Source: Hyphococcus lacteus (GTDB lineage Bacteria > Pseudomonadota > Alphaproteobacteria > Caulobacterales > Parvularculaceae). Taken from it: a stretch of 64,000 bases of DNA. Shown one piece after another: positions 24,650 to 34,301 of the stretch. The stretch is taken from assembly GCF_041058985.1 (NCBI RefSeq), contig NZ_JBEHZE010000001.1:806001-870000 (forward strand), written 5' to 3'. Made by a program: the position numbers and the translations under genes. Under the pieces are notes generated by a model. It saw only the letters and a list, made by a program, of their open reading frames with translations. It was not told the origin of the DNA and ran no database searches. Positions within the stretch are counted from its first letter, which is position 1, and every line of letters begins with the position of its first letter.

Positions 24650-26119
24650 ATGGCATCGCCGACCACGACCGCTGTACGACCCGCAACGAAGCGGCCCAAC
24701 CCGCTTAGCATGTTCAAAGCATCGCTAGAGCGCGACGGCCTGTCGGCCAAATTAGCGCGTTTCATCGACCCAGAAGTTGAGCGCAAATACACACAACATC
24801 TCGTCGAAAAGACGGTCCCGACCGAGCGTATCCTCTGGTATTTGGTGATATTCACCTATTTCAGCTACGCCATTCTCGATGTAACGACGATTACGGAAAA
24901 GCTGGAATCGGTACTCATTATCCGTGCGATTTTTGGCACGATCATGATGTTGTTGATCCCGCTATCGTTTATTCCAAAGGTCAAACCGCATTTCGGTCTG
25001 CTAAGTGCCAGCGGGCTTTTTGTCTCTGCTATTGGTGTGATTTGGATGATCGCGATCATCCCACCACAGGGTGCGCCGCCCTATATCATCGGGGTGTTGA
25101 TCGTCTTTATTGCGTCGTCCTGCATTATGCGGATTCCATTCCCCGTGGCGGCGGCGGCCTATCTAACATCATCGCTCGTTTATGTTGCAGTGCTCAATCT
25201 GAATCCAAGCTTTTCAAGTGTGGATATTATTTCGGGGCATTTCTTTATGCTGAGTATCGCCTTCGTGGCGGTGATCACCAACTACACCCAAGAGCTACGC
25301 TCGCGGACGATCTGGCTTAGAGATGAACAACGCCAACGTGATAGCGAAATGATTGAACGGCTATTGATCGAGGCAACAGCCGCCGACCAGTCAAAAATTA
25401 ACTTCCTGTCGATGATGAGCCACGAACTGCGAACGCCGTTGCACCAAATCATCGGCTATACGGAAGTGGTGACCAATTCTTGTAAAGCGGCCAATGACGA
25501 TTCAGATAACGTCCAACACCTGAACGAGATTCACGGCTCGGCGCATATCCTGCTTTCACGCATTCAAAAAATGCTCCGTTTTGCCGACGCAACAGCCGGT
25601 AAAATGAAATATGAAATCGGCAATACCGGCGTCGAGGAATTGGTCGATGTCTCACTCGAACAGATGCGCACCGGATTTGATAAAAAAGACATCACTGTCA
25701 AACAGGATAACCTTAAAGACGGGACGATTTATATCGACATCGTTCACACCTGTTATGCACTCAACAATCTACTTGAAAATGCGCTCAATGCATCAGCAAA
25801 AGGCGGTATCATAGAGATCAGCGGCGGCACAGATGACGACGGTGCGTACGAGCTTGTGATCACCGACCATGGCCGCGGCATGAGCCCCGAGCAAATTGAT
25901 AAAGCGCTGAAACCGTTCACGCAGGGTGAACACGCCTTGCGTCGTTCGACCGAAGGGTTGGGTCTTGGCCTGACGCTCGCCACCCGAATTTTCCAGGATC
26001 AAAACGCAACCATCAAACTTGAATCAGATGGCACCAGCGGAACGTCCGTCACCGTCAGGTTTGAACCACCCGTCAAAGCGAAAGCGCCGTCCGAGGACCA
26101 GGAAAGCATTGCGAGTTAA
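24650..26119 (+). CDS. membrane sensor histidine kinase
   Basis: A 489-residue inner-membrane kinase. About six hydrophobic segments lie between residues 65 and 210, without a large periplasmic domain, so the signal is probably sensed within the membrane. A short linker leads to HisKA with MSHELRTPLHQ (His258). The catalytic domain follows with an N box (NNLLENALNAS), G1 (DHGRGMS) and G2 (EGLGLGL). No receiver domain or adjacent regulator gene is present, so it is an orphan. Multi-TM kinases without a periplasmic domain are known as quorum sensors of the CqsS/LqsS/PhcS group, notable given the PhcB-like gene it converges on. ATG 24650 is preferred over TTG 24644. Confidence 0.86.
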   Translation: MASPTTTAVRPATKRPNPLSMFKASLERDGLSAKLARFIDPEVERKYTQHLVEKTVPTERILWYLVIFTYFSYAILDVTTITEKLESVLIIRAIFGTIMMLLIPLSFIPKVKPHFGLLSASGLFVSAIGVIWMIAIIPPQGAPPYIIGVLIVFIASSCIMRIPFPVAAAAYLTSSLVYVAVLNLNPSFSSVDIISGHFFMLSIAFVAVITNYTQELRSRTIWLRDEQRQRDSEMIERLLIEATAADQSKINFLSMMSHELRTPLHQIIGYTEVVTNSCKAANDDSDNVQHLNEIHGSAHILLSRIQKMLRFADATAGKMKYEIGNTGVEELVDVSLEQMRTGFDKKDITVKQDNLKDGTIYIDIVHTCYALNNLLENALNASAKGGIIEISGGTDDDGAYELVITDHGRGMSPEQIDKALKPFTQGEHALRRSTEGLGLGLTLATRIFQDQNATIKLESDGTSGTSVTVRFEPPVKAKAPSEDQESIAS

Positions 26120-26139
26120 AACAGTGTTCTAAGCCAACT

Positions 26140-27588
26140 CTAGCTGGCTGGTTTTTCAACCACCAAGAAATAGACAGCTTCCATCGGATCAGAAATAACC
26201 GATACTTTCGCATCAGGAATTTCGCGTGCCATTGCCTTCATTTCTTCTTCGTTGCGGAAATACAGCGTCCAATCGGTGATATATTCAAGCGGCCAAATCA
26301 TGCCGGTCGATAAATTGTTCACATTGCCAACAATCACCTGACCGCCGGGTTTAACAAAATCATATAGCCGTTTGATGAAACGCTGGGCGAGTAGTGGGTT
26401 CAAATAGTCAACGAACCCCGACGAATAAATAATATCATTATTCATGAACGCTGCGTTATCCGGTGATGGCCTTAGCATTTCCCGGAAGGAAATGTTGAGC
26501 CCAGTGACGTTAAGACGATCACGATCCGGCATGGTCGCAATCCGTTCAAACGCATAATCGAGCGCTGCAGGTTCCTGATCAACCAAATTCATCCGCCAAC
26601 GAACGTCATCAGGCGTACCTGATAGGATATCTTCCATCTCTCTGGCCGGACCACTGCCGACACTGGTGATCGTAAACTCATCACCGTTACCACTGCGGCG
26701 GTCATTGGCGTAATCACAAACAAGACTCGCGACCATTTCCATCCGGGTAATGATCGCCCGTGACGCGCTCATCCCCAAAAGGTGCAGGAATTTTTCTGCG
26801 ACACCCGCGCCTTCAGGTTTTTGTTCATAGCCGTAATTCATAATCTTGTAGTCACCGGGGTACCCAGCCGGTTTGAAATAACAACGTGCCCACCCGGGGC
26901 CCGCCAGCAACATTTGTGTCACCGTGCGTTCCGTATAGGATTTATATCCGATGCGGCGCTGTTTTTCGTTGTGAATATCCCCCACCAAGGCGTTGCCCTC
27001 TTGGACAAGATCAAGCCACCCGGTTTCAGCCGAGGCCGCAAGGTCGCGCGCGATGTCATTACGCTCAGCTTCGCTCAGACGGCCTTCAATCGGGCCGACA
27101 AATTTTTGAACACGCAACAGATAACTACCCAGAAATGCTGCGGCATCTGCACAAAAGGTTTTGTAAGCGATCGGAGGCTCTAATAACTCGACCGGCGTCC
27201 GCGCTTCGCGCGCAAGAATACTGGCATTTTCGCGAATGAGCCAATCAAGATCGAAGCGGTTGGATTCCAGTTCAAACCCGGTCGTTACTATCCCTGAACC
27301 ACTGTCAGCGCGCGCTTTTCGCGCCGTGCCCAGAAAAAGTTCGCGACCATGTTGCGTTAGACGCAACAATCCGTGCTCACCCGGCGCTTTAGCAGGTTCA
27401 TCATCGGTGGGCCGACGGTTAAGGCACCCGGCACCACGCGCACTTATATTGTGTAGATCATAAGTTTCGTCTTCAAAGACCAATCTTGGTGGGTTTCCGC
27501 CGAAAATCTCCGATGCCTCAAATCGGCTAGGACGGAAAAACCGTGCCTTACCTGCTGCACCGGAAAGATCCTCGTAAGTTTTAGACAT
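26140..27588 (-). CDS. PilZ-like domain fused to SAM methyltransferase (PhcB-like)
   Basis: A 482-residue soluble protein. The N-terminal 110 residues resemble a PilZ domain: NISARGAGCL fits the N-x-S-x-x-G motif, and Arg-rich ARFFRPSR lies before it, though not as an exact RxxxR. A middle helical region carries RCYFKPAGYPGDYKIMNYGY. A class I methyltransferase core follows with TITSVGSGPAREME (motif I), NLVDQEPAALDYA (motif II) and NNDIIYSSGFVDYL. The PAGYPGDY segment and layout recall the PhcB family, which makes 3-hydroxy fatty acid methyl ester quorum signals in Ralstonia. The exact product here is unknown. It converges on a membrane histidine kinase. Confidence 0.68.
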   Translation of the reverse strand: MSKTYEDLSGAAGKARFFRPSRFEASEIFGGNPPRLVFEDETYDLHNISARGAGCLNRRPTDDEPAKAPGEHGLLRLTQHGRELFLGTARKARADSGSGIVTTGFELESNRFDLDWLIRENASILAREARTPVELLEPPIAYKTFCADAAAFLGSYLLRVQKFVGPIEGRLSEAERNDIARDLAASAETGWLDLVQEGNALVGDIHNEKQRRIGYKSYTERTVTQMLLAGPGWARCYFKPAGYPGDYKIMNYGYEQKPEGAGVAEKFLHLLGMSASRAIITRMEMVASLVCDYANDRRSGNGDEFTITSVGSGPAREMEDILSGTPDDVRWRMNLVDQEPAALDYAFERIATMPDRDRLNVTGLNISFREMLRPSPDNAAFMNNDIIYSSGFVDYLNPLLAQRFIKRLYDFVKPGGQVIVGNVNNLSTGMIWPLEYITDWTLYFRNEEEMKAMAREIPDAKVSVISDPMEAVYFLVVEKPAS

Positions 27589-27821
27589 ACGCCACCCGCG
27601 TTCAAAATATTGTCCCCGTGGAAATTAGTATGCCTAATGAAAAATAAAGATCAATCGGTGGAGAGGCTTTGACTGTCAAAAACAAATAGTTAACGCAGAC
27701 TTTTTTTCTGGATGCGGATCAGTTTCGCCCTTAGGGCGAGCCATTCAGGCGCTCACACATTAGCGTTTATCGTTAACGCCGCAAACAATGCGTGTCTTTC
27801 GCAAAACCGTCATCAAAAACT

Positions 27822-30263
27822 TTATGCCGCGTCATCACCGACAAGAATATCACGTTTACCAGCATGGTTAGCCGAAGAAATAACGCCTTCTTCTTCCATG
27901 CGTTCAATCAACGTCGCGGCACGGTTATAGCCAATTTGCAATCGCCGCTGGACATAAGATGTCGAGGCTTTGCGGTCACGAAGCACCACCGCAACAGCGC
28001 GATCATAAAGCGCATCGCCGGAATTGGTGTTACCGCCAATGTCAAAGCCGCCATCGCCGTCACCGTCCTCTTTCATCTCGGTGACCTCTTGCACATAGGT
28101 CGGCGCGCCTTGTTTCTTGAGATGGTTAACGATCTTTTCGACCTCATCATCGGCGACAAATGCGCCGTGAACGCGGCGTACCCGTCCACCGCCCGCCATA
28201 TGAAGCATGTCACCCATGCCCAAAAGCTGTTCTGCGCCCTGCTCTCCAAGAATGGTGCGGCTATCGATTTTTGACGTCACCTGGAACGAGATCCGTGTCG
28301 GAAAGTTCGCCTTGATCGTACCGGTAATAACATCCACGGAGGGACGCTGGGTCGCCATGATTAAGTGAATACCGGCTGCACGCGCCATTTGGGCAAGGCG
28401 CTGGACCATGCCCTCAATGTCTTTACCGGCCACCATCATTAAGTCCGCGACCTCATCGATCACGACCACGATAAATGGCATCGATTCATATTCTAGCTCT
28501 TCGGTCTCATAGACCGCCTCGCCGCTTTCTTCGTCATAGCCGGTATGTACCGTACGGCTTAGAACTTCGCCGTTCTCTTCAGCCTCAGCGACGCGTGCAT
28601 TAAAACCTTCTACGTTCCGCACGCCAACTTTCGACATCCGGCGATAGCGCTCTTCCATTTCGCGCACTGTCCACTTCAGCGCCACCACCGCTTTGCGCGG
28701 ATCGGTCACAACTGGCGACAGAAGATGCGGGATACCCTCGTAAACGGACAGCTCAAGCATTTTCGGATCGATCAGGATGAGTTTGCACTGCTCTGGCGAC
28801 AACCGATAAAGTAGCGACAAGATCATCGTATTGATCCCAACCGACTTACCGGAACCTGTTGTACCCGCGATCAACAAATGCGGCATCCGTGCAAGGTCCG
28901 CGAATACCGGCTCACCACCAATAGATTTACCGAGTGCAAGCGTTAGGTCGCCGCGTGAGTTTTCATATTCGCCAGCACCCAAAAGCTCGCGCAGGAATAC
29001 CATTTCACGATCTTGGTTCGGCAATTCAATACCAATAACATTGCGCCCCGGCACTACCGCCACCCGAGCGGCCACCGCGCTCATCGACCGCGCGATGTCG
29101 TCGGCCAAGCCGATCACCCGCGAAGATTTAATCCCAGCGGCTGGTTCGAGTTCATAAAGCGTAACCACAGGTCCTGGCCGCACATTGATAATCTCGCCGC
29201 GCACACCAAAATCGCTCAGGACGTTTTCCAACATCCGCGCATTCTGTTCGAGCGCTTCGTCGGAAATAACGGCCTTTTTCGCAGGGTTCGGTTTTGCCAA
29301 AAGGTTGAGCGCCGGCAATTCGTAATTTCCGGCGGAGAAAACCGGAAGGTTCGGTTGAACCTCGCGACGCTCACGGCGGCTTTCTTTTTCTTTACTGCCC
29401 TTACGGATAATTTTCCGCTTACGTGATGGTGCCGCTAAGACAGGTTCTGCGTCTTCGTCCTCGGCGCTTTCTTCATCATCGTCTTCTTCGTATTCTTCCT
29501 CATATCCTTCTTCGTCGACGTCTTCTTCATCGGTCTCGCCACCGAAAAAGCGCTCGTGCAATTCGAGAACATAATCACGCGCACCAATCGCTAAGTCTTC
29601 GAGCGCCCACCATGCTTCGGCAAGGCGCTCCCGCGTCAGACCACAAAGAACAGAATAAGAAATGAGTGCAATCATTGCGAACACGCCGCCCGCAAGGGCA
29701 ACAGATAACTTTGAACCAATGAAAAGCGCCGACAGGTTTGTAACACCCTTAAAGAGTGCATCGCCGATCAACCCGCCAGAGCCAACTACATATGGCCAAT
29801 CCGCAGGTGGCGGCCAAGAGGCAACAAATGCAGCACCGGCACCAATCGCAATCGGAGCCGCAATTAAACGATGCCAGAAATCCGCAGGTGTTTCTTCGGG
29901 TGCGCCTTTGACCATGGCGAACGCGCCCCAAATCATGAGCGGCGCAATCAACAAAAAGGCTGAACCACCAATCCATTGCAAGGATAGGTCAGCTGCGATT
30001 GCGCCGATGGGTCCGCCCATATTGCGCACATCCGCAGGGGTCGCCGTATTAAAAGAAGGGTCAGAAATGGTGAAGCTCGCCAAGGCAACCAGCAACCATC
30101 CGCCGAGCACAATCATAGCAACGCCACCCGCGCGCATCATCACATTGCGCAGAAATGCGCGCATGCGGTCAGCAAACTCAGTAAACGGGTCGCGCTGGCG
30201 GCCCCTGAGACGGCCTCCATGGCGGTTTCCGTGGCGGGCGTAGGATCGGGATTCTCTAGACAT
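27822..30263 (-). CDS. ftsK: DNA translocase FtsK
   Basis: An 813-residue septum-located DNA pump that clears chromosomes and activates XerCD at dif. Four N-terminal transmembrane segments (about residues 40-205) anchor it. A linker with a very acidic tract (about 243-275, DEEDVDEEGYEEEYEE) and then a basic tract follows. The motor has Walker A GTTGSGKSV (about 467) and Walker B IVVVIDEVADLMM, plus ATQRPSVDVITG. The C-terminal gamma winged-helix (YDRAVAVVLRDRKASTSYVQ) reads KOPS sites. It is shorter than E. coli FtsK, as usual for alphaproteobacteria. Upstream bases 30319-30345 carry repeated TTAACC half-sites. Confidence 0.96.
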   Translation of the reverse strand: MSRESRSYARHGNRHGGRLRGRQRDPFTEFADRMRAFLRNVMMRAGGVAMIVLGGWLLVALASFTISDPSFNTATPADVRNMGGPIGAIAADLSLQWIGGSAFLLIAPLMIWGAFAMVKGAPEETPADFWHRLIAAPIAIGAGAAFVASWPPPADWPYVVGSGGLIGDALFKGVTNLSALFIGSKLSVALAGGVFAMIALISYSVLCGLTRERLAEAWWALEDLAIGARDYVLELHERFFGGETDEEDVDEEGYEEEYEEDDDEESAEDEDAEPVLAAPSRKRKIIRKGSKEKESRRERREVQPNLPVFSAGNYELPALNLLAKPNPAKKAVISDEALEQNARMLENVLSDFGVRGEIINVRPGPVVTLYELEPAAGIKSSRVIGLADDIARSMSAVAARVAVVPGRNVIGIELPNQDREMVFLRELLGAGEYENSRGDLTLALGKSIGGEPVFADLARMPHLLIAGTTGSGKSVGINTMILSLLYRLSPEQCKLILIDPKMLELSVYEGIPHLLSPVVTDPRKAVVALKWTVREMEERYRRMSKVGVRNVEGFNARVAEAEENGEVLSRTVHTGYDEESGEAVYETEELEYESMPFIVVVIDEVADLMMVAGKDIEGMVQRLAQMARAAGIHLIMATQRPSVDVITGTIKANFPTRISFQVTSKIDSRTILGEQGAEQLLGMGDMLHMAGGGRVRRVHGAFVADDEVEKIVNHLKKQGAPTYVQEVTEMKEDGDGDGGFDIGGNTNSGDALYDRAVAVVLRDRKASTSYVQRRLQIGYNRAATLIERMEEEGVISSANHAGKRDILVGDDAA

Positions 30264-30340
30264 GTCGAAACGTACTTACCGAACTGCGAAAAACGAACTT
30301 TGAGTTTGCCACTTATCATTAACCAAAGGGTTAACGGCTT

Positions 30341-31636
30341 TTAACCATTGGTTGGGCCACCCAAACCTGGCTCATCAAGCGGGGCACTGCGAACACCGAT
30401 TGTGTATTTCACTGCAACCCAGATCAAAAGGCTCATAGAAAATGAGAACGCAGCAATCGCCACCACCCCAAGCGCTTGCCCGATGAGCCAGACATCTTCG
30501 TTGACCCAGAATGCAATCACAACGCCCCAAAGCCCGCATAATAAATGCGTTGGAATAGATAACCCCGCATCATCAATACGGTAACGATCAAAAAAGGGCG
30601 GCGTCACGGTAATAATCACGCCCCCTACCGCGCCAATCATGGCCGCTTGCCACAGTGCCGGGCCAAACGGTTCAGCGGAAATTGAAACAATCCCCGCAAT
30701 CGCACCGGTCATGGCTGATACCAGTCCTGTGCGTTTATATACGGTTTGCGTCAGCACCATCGCCGCCAAGGAACCACCAGCCATCGCCAGCATCGCATTT
30801 GAAAGCATCTTGCCCAAAGAGATCGCGGCCTCGACGCTGGCGAACGAACCTGACAATCCTGCGATGACCAACATCATCCCAACAATCGCAAGCATCACTC
30901 CAAATGCCGATAGCGGCAAAGCGGTGGAAACCGCTGGGCGGCCCTGCCCTTGGGCGTAGCGACCATTGCGCGGGCCAACGACCATCACTGCGGCCAGCGC
31001 CGCGGCACCCGCGGAGACATGGATTACACCAGCACCGCCGATGTCGTGAAAACTCCATTCGGAGGCGAAATAACCGCCACCCCATGCCCAACTTGCCGCG
31101 ATTGGGTAGATCAAAATCGACCAAATGAAAGCGAAAAACAAAAACGGCCAAAGCCGGACGCGCTCTGACACCGCCGACGACACAATCATTGTGCCGAAAG
31201 CCGCCAAGATCATATGAAAAAACCAGAACGCACCAGAAGAATACCCTAATGCGGCCGGGTCCTCATCTCGCGGGTGCCATATCCCAAATTCCCCGAGCAC
31301 ACCATTTGTCTCGATACCAAAAAGAAGCTGATAACCACTCAGCCAAAACGCAAAAACCGTTAGCGCCAACGCCCCAATGGTCCGAAGGCACACCGCCGGC
31401 GCATTCAGGGTTCGCGACAGACCAATATCCCGCAAGGCAAACCCCGCAATCAACAACAGACCAGCCAGCCCGCCTAAAATCAGCAAACCACTATCAAGCA
31501 AGTACCGCGTCACATCGCTGGCCGGATCCATGTCACTTGTCACGCCTTGCGCCACCGCCAATGACGGCGCGAGCACCATAAAAGAACCTGTGACAAGAGC
31601 TGTGATCATGTTTCGGCACATTATGTTTCGGCACAT
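30341..31636 (-). CDS. amtB: ammonium transporter (Amt family)
   Basis: A 431-residue inner-membrane channel for NH4+/NH3 with a cleavable signal peptide (ending near SLAVAQG) and about eleven transmembrane segments. The twin pore histidines are present: GAGVIHVSAG and IPTHLLCGLWG. FWFFHMILAAFGTMIVS and the AWGGGYFAS segment follow Amt architecture. No glnK/PII gene lies next to it, which is unusual. The start at 31636 has GGAG 8 bases upstream. Its first ten codons contain a duplicated 15-bp unit giving MCRN twice. ATG 31609 may be the ancestral start of the signal peptide. Confidence 0.9.
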   Translation of the reverse strand: MCRNIMCRNMITALVTGSFMVLAPSLAVAQGVTSDMDPASDVTRYLLDSGLLILGGLAGLLLIAGFALRDIGLSRTLNAPAVCLRTIGALALTVFAFWLSGYQLLFGIETNGVLGEFGIWHPRDEDPAALGYSSGAFWFFHMILAAFGTMIVSSAVSERVRLWPFLFFAFIWSILIYPIAASWAWGGGYFASEWSFHDIGGAGVIHVSAGAAALAAVMVVGPRNGRYAQGQGRPAVSTALPLSAFGVMLAIVGMMLVIAGLSGSFASVEAAISLGKMLSNAMLAMAGGSLAAMVLTQTVYKRTGLVSAMTGAIAGIVSISAEPFGPALWQAAMIGAVGGVIITVTPPFFDRYRIDDAGLSIPTHLLCGLWGVVIAFWVNEDVWLIGQALGVVAIAAFSFSMSLLIWVAVKYTIGVRSAPLDEPGLGGPTNG

Positions 31637-31786
31637 TGGCCAATCTCCATCTTCCGATGCTTCAATGTCGTAAGAGTGTTTCCAAATCTGTAAAAGCGCT
31701 CAAAATCTCAGGCACCTTGATTTTGGGCCATACGCCGCATCCCCCAAAGAGTAGACGCCAGCAACGGGAAAGGCGAAACTGCGCCC

Positions 31787-33028
31787 ATGAGCCAATCTTT
31801 CGATATTGCAATCGTCGGCGGCGGATTATCCGGTGGTCTTGCAGCGCTGGCGTTAGCGTCAAAAGGGTTTCGCTGCGCGGTGATCGACGCTGGTGATCCC
31901 GCCAAAATGCGCGACGCGGCCTTTGACGGGCGCACGACGGCAATCTCTTATGCTTCAGCACGGGTGTTTCGTCGGCTCGGGCTGTGGGACCAGATCGCAC
32001 CACATGCCGAACCGATCCGTGACATCTTAGTGACCGATGGGCGCGCAAAAAGTCGTTTTGACCAAGGGACGGTCTCTAGCTTTCATCTGCATTTTGACAG
32101 CCGGGAATTGGGTGATGATCAGCCGCTTGGCTGGATCGTCGAAAATCGGGTTTTGCGCAATGTGTTGTTTGACGCCATCGCCACCAAATCCGACATCGCA
32201 TTATTTGCACCGGCAAAACGAAACGCCGCAAAATTTCAATCGGGCAGCGCGGTGGTGACGCTAGAGGACGAGCGCGAAATTCGCGCCACTCTCGTGGTTG
32301 CCGCTGATGGCCGAATGTCATCATTACGCGCCGAGGCGAACATTAAAACCAATCACTGGCGCTATGCCCAGACAGGCATTGTTGCAACCGTTGCCCATGA
32401 GCGCCCTCATGAAGGTGTCGCCCAGGAATTCTTTTTACCCGGCGGCCCGTTTGCCATTCTGCCCATGACGGAGAACCGATCATCCCTTGTCTGGACCGAA
32501 AAATCTGACGCCGCCCTCGCCTATATGGCATTGGATGAAAATAAGTTCCGTATAGAAATTGAGAACCGCTTTGGTGATTACCTTGGGGCAGTCACCCCGA
32601 CAGGACCGCGATGGTCATACCCACTAGCTTTTACGCTGGCGCAAAGTTATGTTGCGCCGCGCCTTGCCCTAATCGGTGATGCAGCTCATGCAATCCACCC
32701 GATCGCCGGACAAGGGTTTAATCTAGGCGTTAAAGACATTGCGGCCCTTGCCGATGTGCTTGGTGATGGGCGTGACGTTGGCCTCGATATTGGCGCGCTC
32801 ACCGTATTGCAGAACTATCAGCAATGGCGACGGTTTGATTCAGCAGCGCTTGCCCTTGGGACAGATTTATTAAATCGTCTGTTCTCGAATGATATTGCGC
32901 CGCTTCGGATTGCCCGGGATATTGGCATGGGGGCCGTGAACGCGGTCACGCCATTGCGAAAATTCTTTATGCGCCAAGCCGGGGCCGATGTTGGTGCATT
33001 GCCGAGCCTGATGGCTCGTGAAAATTAA
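31787..33028 (+). CDS. UbiH/COQ6-family FAD-dependent ubiquinone biosynthesis hydroxylase
   Basis: A 413-residue flavoprotein monooxygenase. The FAD Rossmann motif is IVGGGLSGGLAALAL near residue 9. The middle DG motif is VVAADGRMSSLR and the second FAD motif is ALIGDAAHAIHPIAGQGFNLG, diagnostic of the UbiH/UbiF/UbiI/COQ6 group. These enzymes hydroxylate the aromatic ring of ubiquinone precursors using O2. The exact ring position (C1, C5 or C6) cannot be assigned; many alphaproteobacteria use one or two broad enzymes such as UbiL or UbiM. It is separated by 17 bases from the M24 peptidase gene. Confidence 0.9.
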   Translation: MSQSFDIAIVGGGLSGGLAALALASKGFRCAVIDAGDPAKMRDAAFDGRTTAISYASARVFRRLGLWDQIAPHAEPIRDILVTDGRAKSRFDQGTVSSFHLHFDSRELGDDQPLGWIVENRVLRNVLFDAIATKSDIALFAPAKRNAAKFQSGSAVVTLEDEREIRATLVVAADGRMSSLRAEANIKTNHWRYAQTGIVATVAHERPHEGVAQEFFLPGGPFAILPMTENRSSLVWTEKSDAALAYMALDENKFRIEIENRFGDYLGAVTPTGPRWSYPLAFTLAQSYVAPRLALIGDAAHAIHPIAGQGFNLGVKDIAALADVLGDGRDVGLDIGALTVLQNYQQWRRFDSAALALGTDLLNRLFSNDIAPLRIARDIGMGAVNAVTPLRKFFMRQAGADVGALPSLMAREN

Positions 33029-33045
33029 AAAACGGGGAGAGTTCT

Positions 33046-34290
33046 ATGACCATCACAAAGCGTGACTTGATAAAGGTATCGGGCCTGGCCGGGCTGGCGA
33101 CGGCTACCGGGATCAGCGCCGCGAAAGCTCAACCCCTTCAAAATATGGCTTCCGATACGCAGCCTATTTCCGCCGATGAGCGCCGCGCCCGCATCGCAAA
33201 AGCGCAGAAATTGATGCGAGACCAAGGCATCAGCGCGTTATTGGTCGAAGCCGGGTCGGCGATGGTTTATTTCACCGGCATAAATTGGTGGCGCTCTGAA
33301 CGATTGACCGGTGTCGTTATTCCTGCCGAAGGCGATATCGCTGTTGTTACGCCTTTTTTTGAAGAGCCCTCGATCCGTGAAAGTCTAGAGGTTGGCGACG
33401 ATGTTCGCACATGGAACGAACATGAAAGCCCGTTTGCGCTCGTTGCGCAGATCCTAAAAGATCGCGGCTTAAAGCGCGGCAAGTTGGCCATCGAAGAAAC
33501 TGTTCGACATTTCGTTGTGGATGGTGTCGCCAATGCCGCACCAAATTTCAAAATCGTCCCCGGACAGAATATCACGCGCGGCGTCCGCCTTTATAAATCT
33601 CCGGCTGAACTGGCATTAATGCAAAAAGCTAATGACATTACCCTTGCGGCCTATAAACATATTCACCCCATGATCGAAACGGGCATGACCCAACAAGACA
33701 TTTCATCTTTAATGAGCGCGACCACATCTTCGCTTGGCGGCTCTGTTCAGTTCTCGATGGCGCTTATCGGTGAATCGAGCGCCTATCCACATGGATCGAA
33801 CAAGCCGCAAACCGTTCAAGAGGGGTCTATTATCCTCATGGATTGTGGTTGTTCCGTACACGATTATGAATCCGATATTTCGCGCACATGGGTTTTTGGC
33901 GAGCCAACAACCAAACAACGCAAGGTTTGGAACACTGTCAAACATGGTCAAGAACTCGCGCTAGAAACCGCACAACTAGGCGTTAGCGCGGGCACTGTTG
34001 ATGACGTGGTGCGCCGATATTACGAGGCCGAAGGCTATGGCCCCGGATACAAAACACCCGGCTTGCCCCATCGGCTCGGCCACGGGATTGGTATGGACGG
34101 CCACGAACCAGTGAATTTCGTGCATGGCGAAGAAACGAAGCTTACACCGGGTATGTGTTTTTCAAATGAACCAGGCATTTATATTTTTGGTGAGTTCGGC
34201 GTGCGGCTAGAGGATTGTCTTTACATGACCGAAGACGGCCCCAAATTATTTACGGCGCTATCCCCATCAATCGACAAACCGTTTGGTTAG
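33046..34290 (+). CDS. exported M24-family metallopeptidase (Xaa-Pro aminopeptidase-like)
   Basis: A 414-residue protein with two parts, a creatinase-like N-terminal domain and a pita-bread M24 domain. Metal ligands are visible: LMDCGCSVHDYESDISRTW gives the two Asp, LGHGIGMDGHE the His, and SNEPGIYIFGEFGVRLED the two Glu. The N-terminus (TKRDLIKVSGLAGLATATG, then AKAQP) looks like a Tat signal but with Lys-Arg instead of Arg-Arg. Export as a folded metalloenzyme is therefore likely but not certain. Substrates are probably proline-containing peptides in the periplasm. It may be co-transcribed with the UbiH-type gene. Confidence 0.86.
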   Translation: MTITKRDLIKVSGLAGLATATGISAAKAQPLQNMASDTQPISADERRARIAKAQKLMRDQGISALLVEAGSAMVYFTGINWWRSERLTGVVIPAEGDIAVVTPFFEEPSIRESLEVGDDVRTWNEHESPFALVAQILKDRGLKRGKLAIEETVRHFVVDGVANAAPNFKIVPGQNITRGVRLYKSPAELALMQKANDITLAAYKHIHPMIETGMTQQDISSLMSATTSSLGGSVQFSMALIGESSAYPHGSNKPQTVQEGSIILMDCGCSVHDYESDISRTWVFGEPTTKQRKVWNTVKHGQELALETAQLGVSAGTVDDVVRRYYEAEGYGPGYKTPGLPHRLGHGIGMDGHEPVNFVHGEETKLTPGMCFSNEPGIYIFGEFGVRLEDCLYMTEDGPKLFTALSPSIDKPFG

Positions 34291-34301
34291 CTGCCCGCTT
34301 G

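Noticed and set aside
26131..26155. Small hairpin AGCCA...TGGCT followed by TTTTT between the kinase and the PhcB-like gene, as a terminator.
   Set aside because: The stem is only five pairs with a mismatch and lies partly inside the convergent gene, so the support is too weak for a feature.
29423..29665. Arg/His/Leu-rich frame opposite the acidic linker of FtsK.
   Set aside because: It is the mirror of the Glu/Asp codon run (GAA/GAC read as TTC/GTC) and carries no independent signal.
30319..30346. Three TTAACC-like half-sites before ftsK, suggesting CtrA control.
   Set aside because: The spacings between TTAA units are 8 and 6 bases, not 7, so they are not proper CtrA boxes. Part of the stretch is the 3' end of the ammonium transporter gene.
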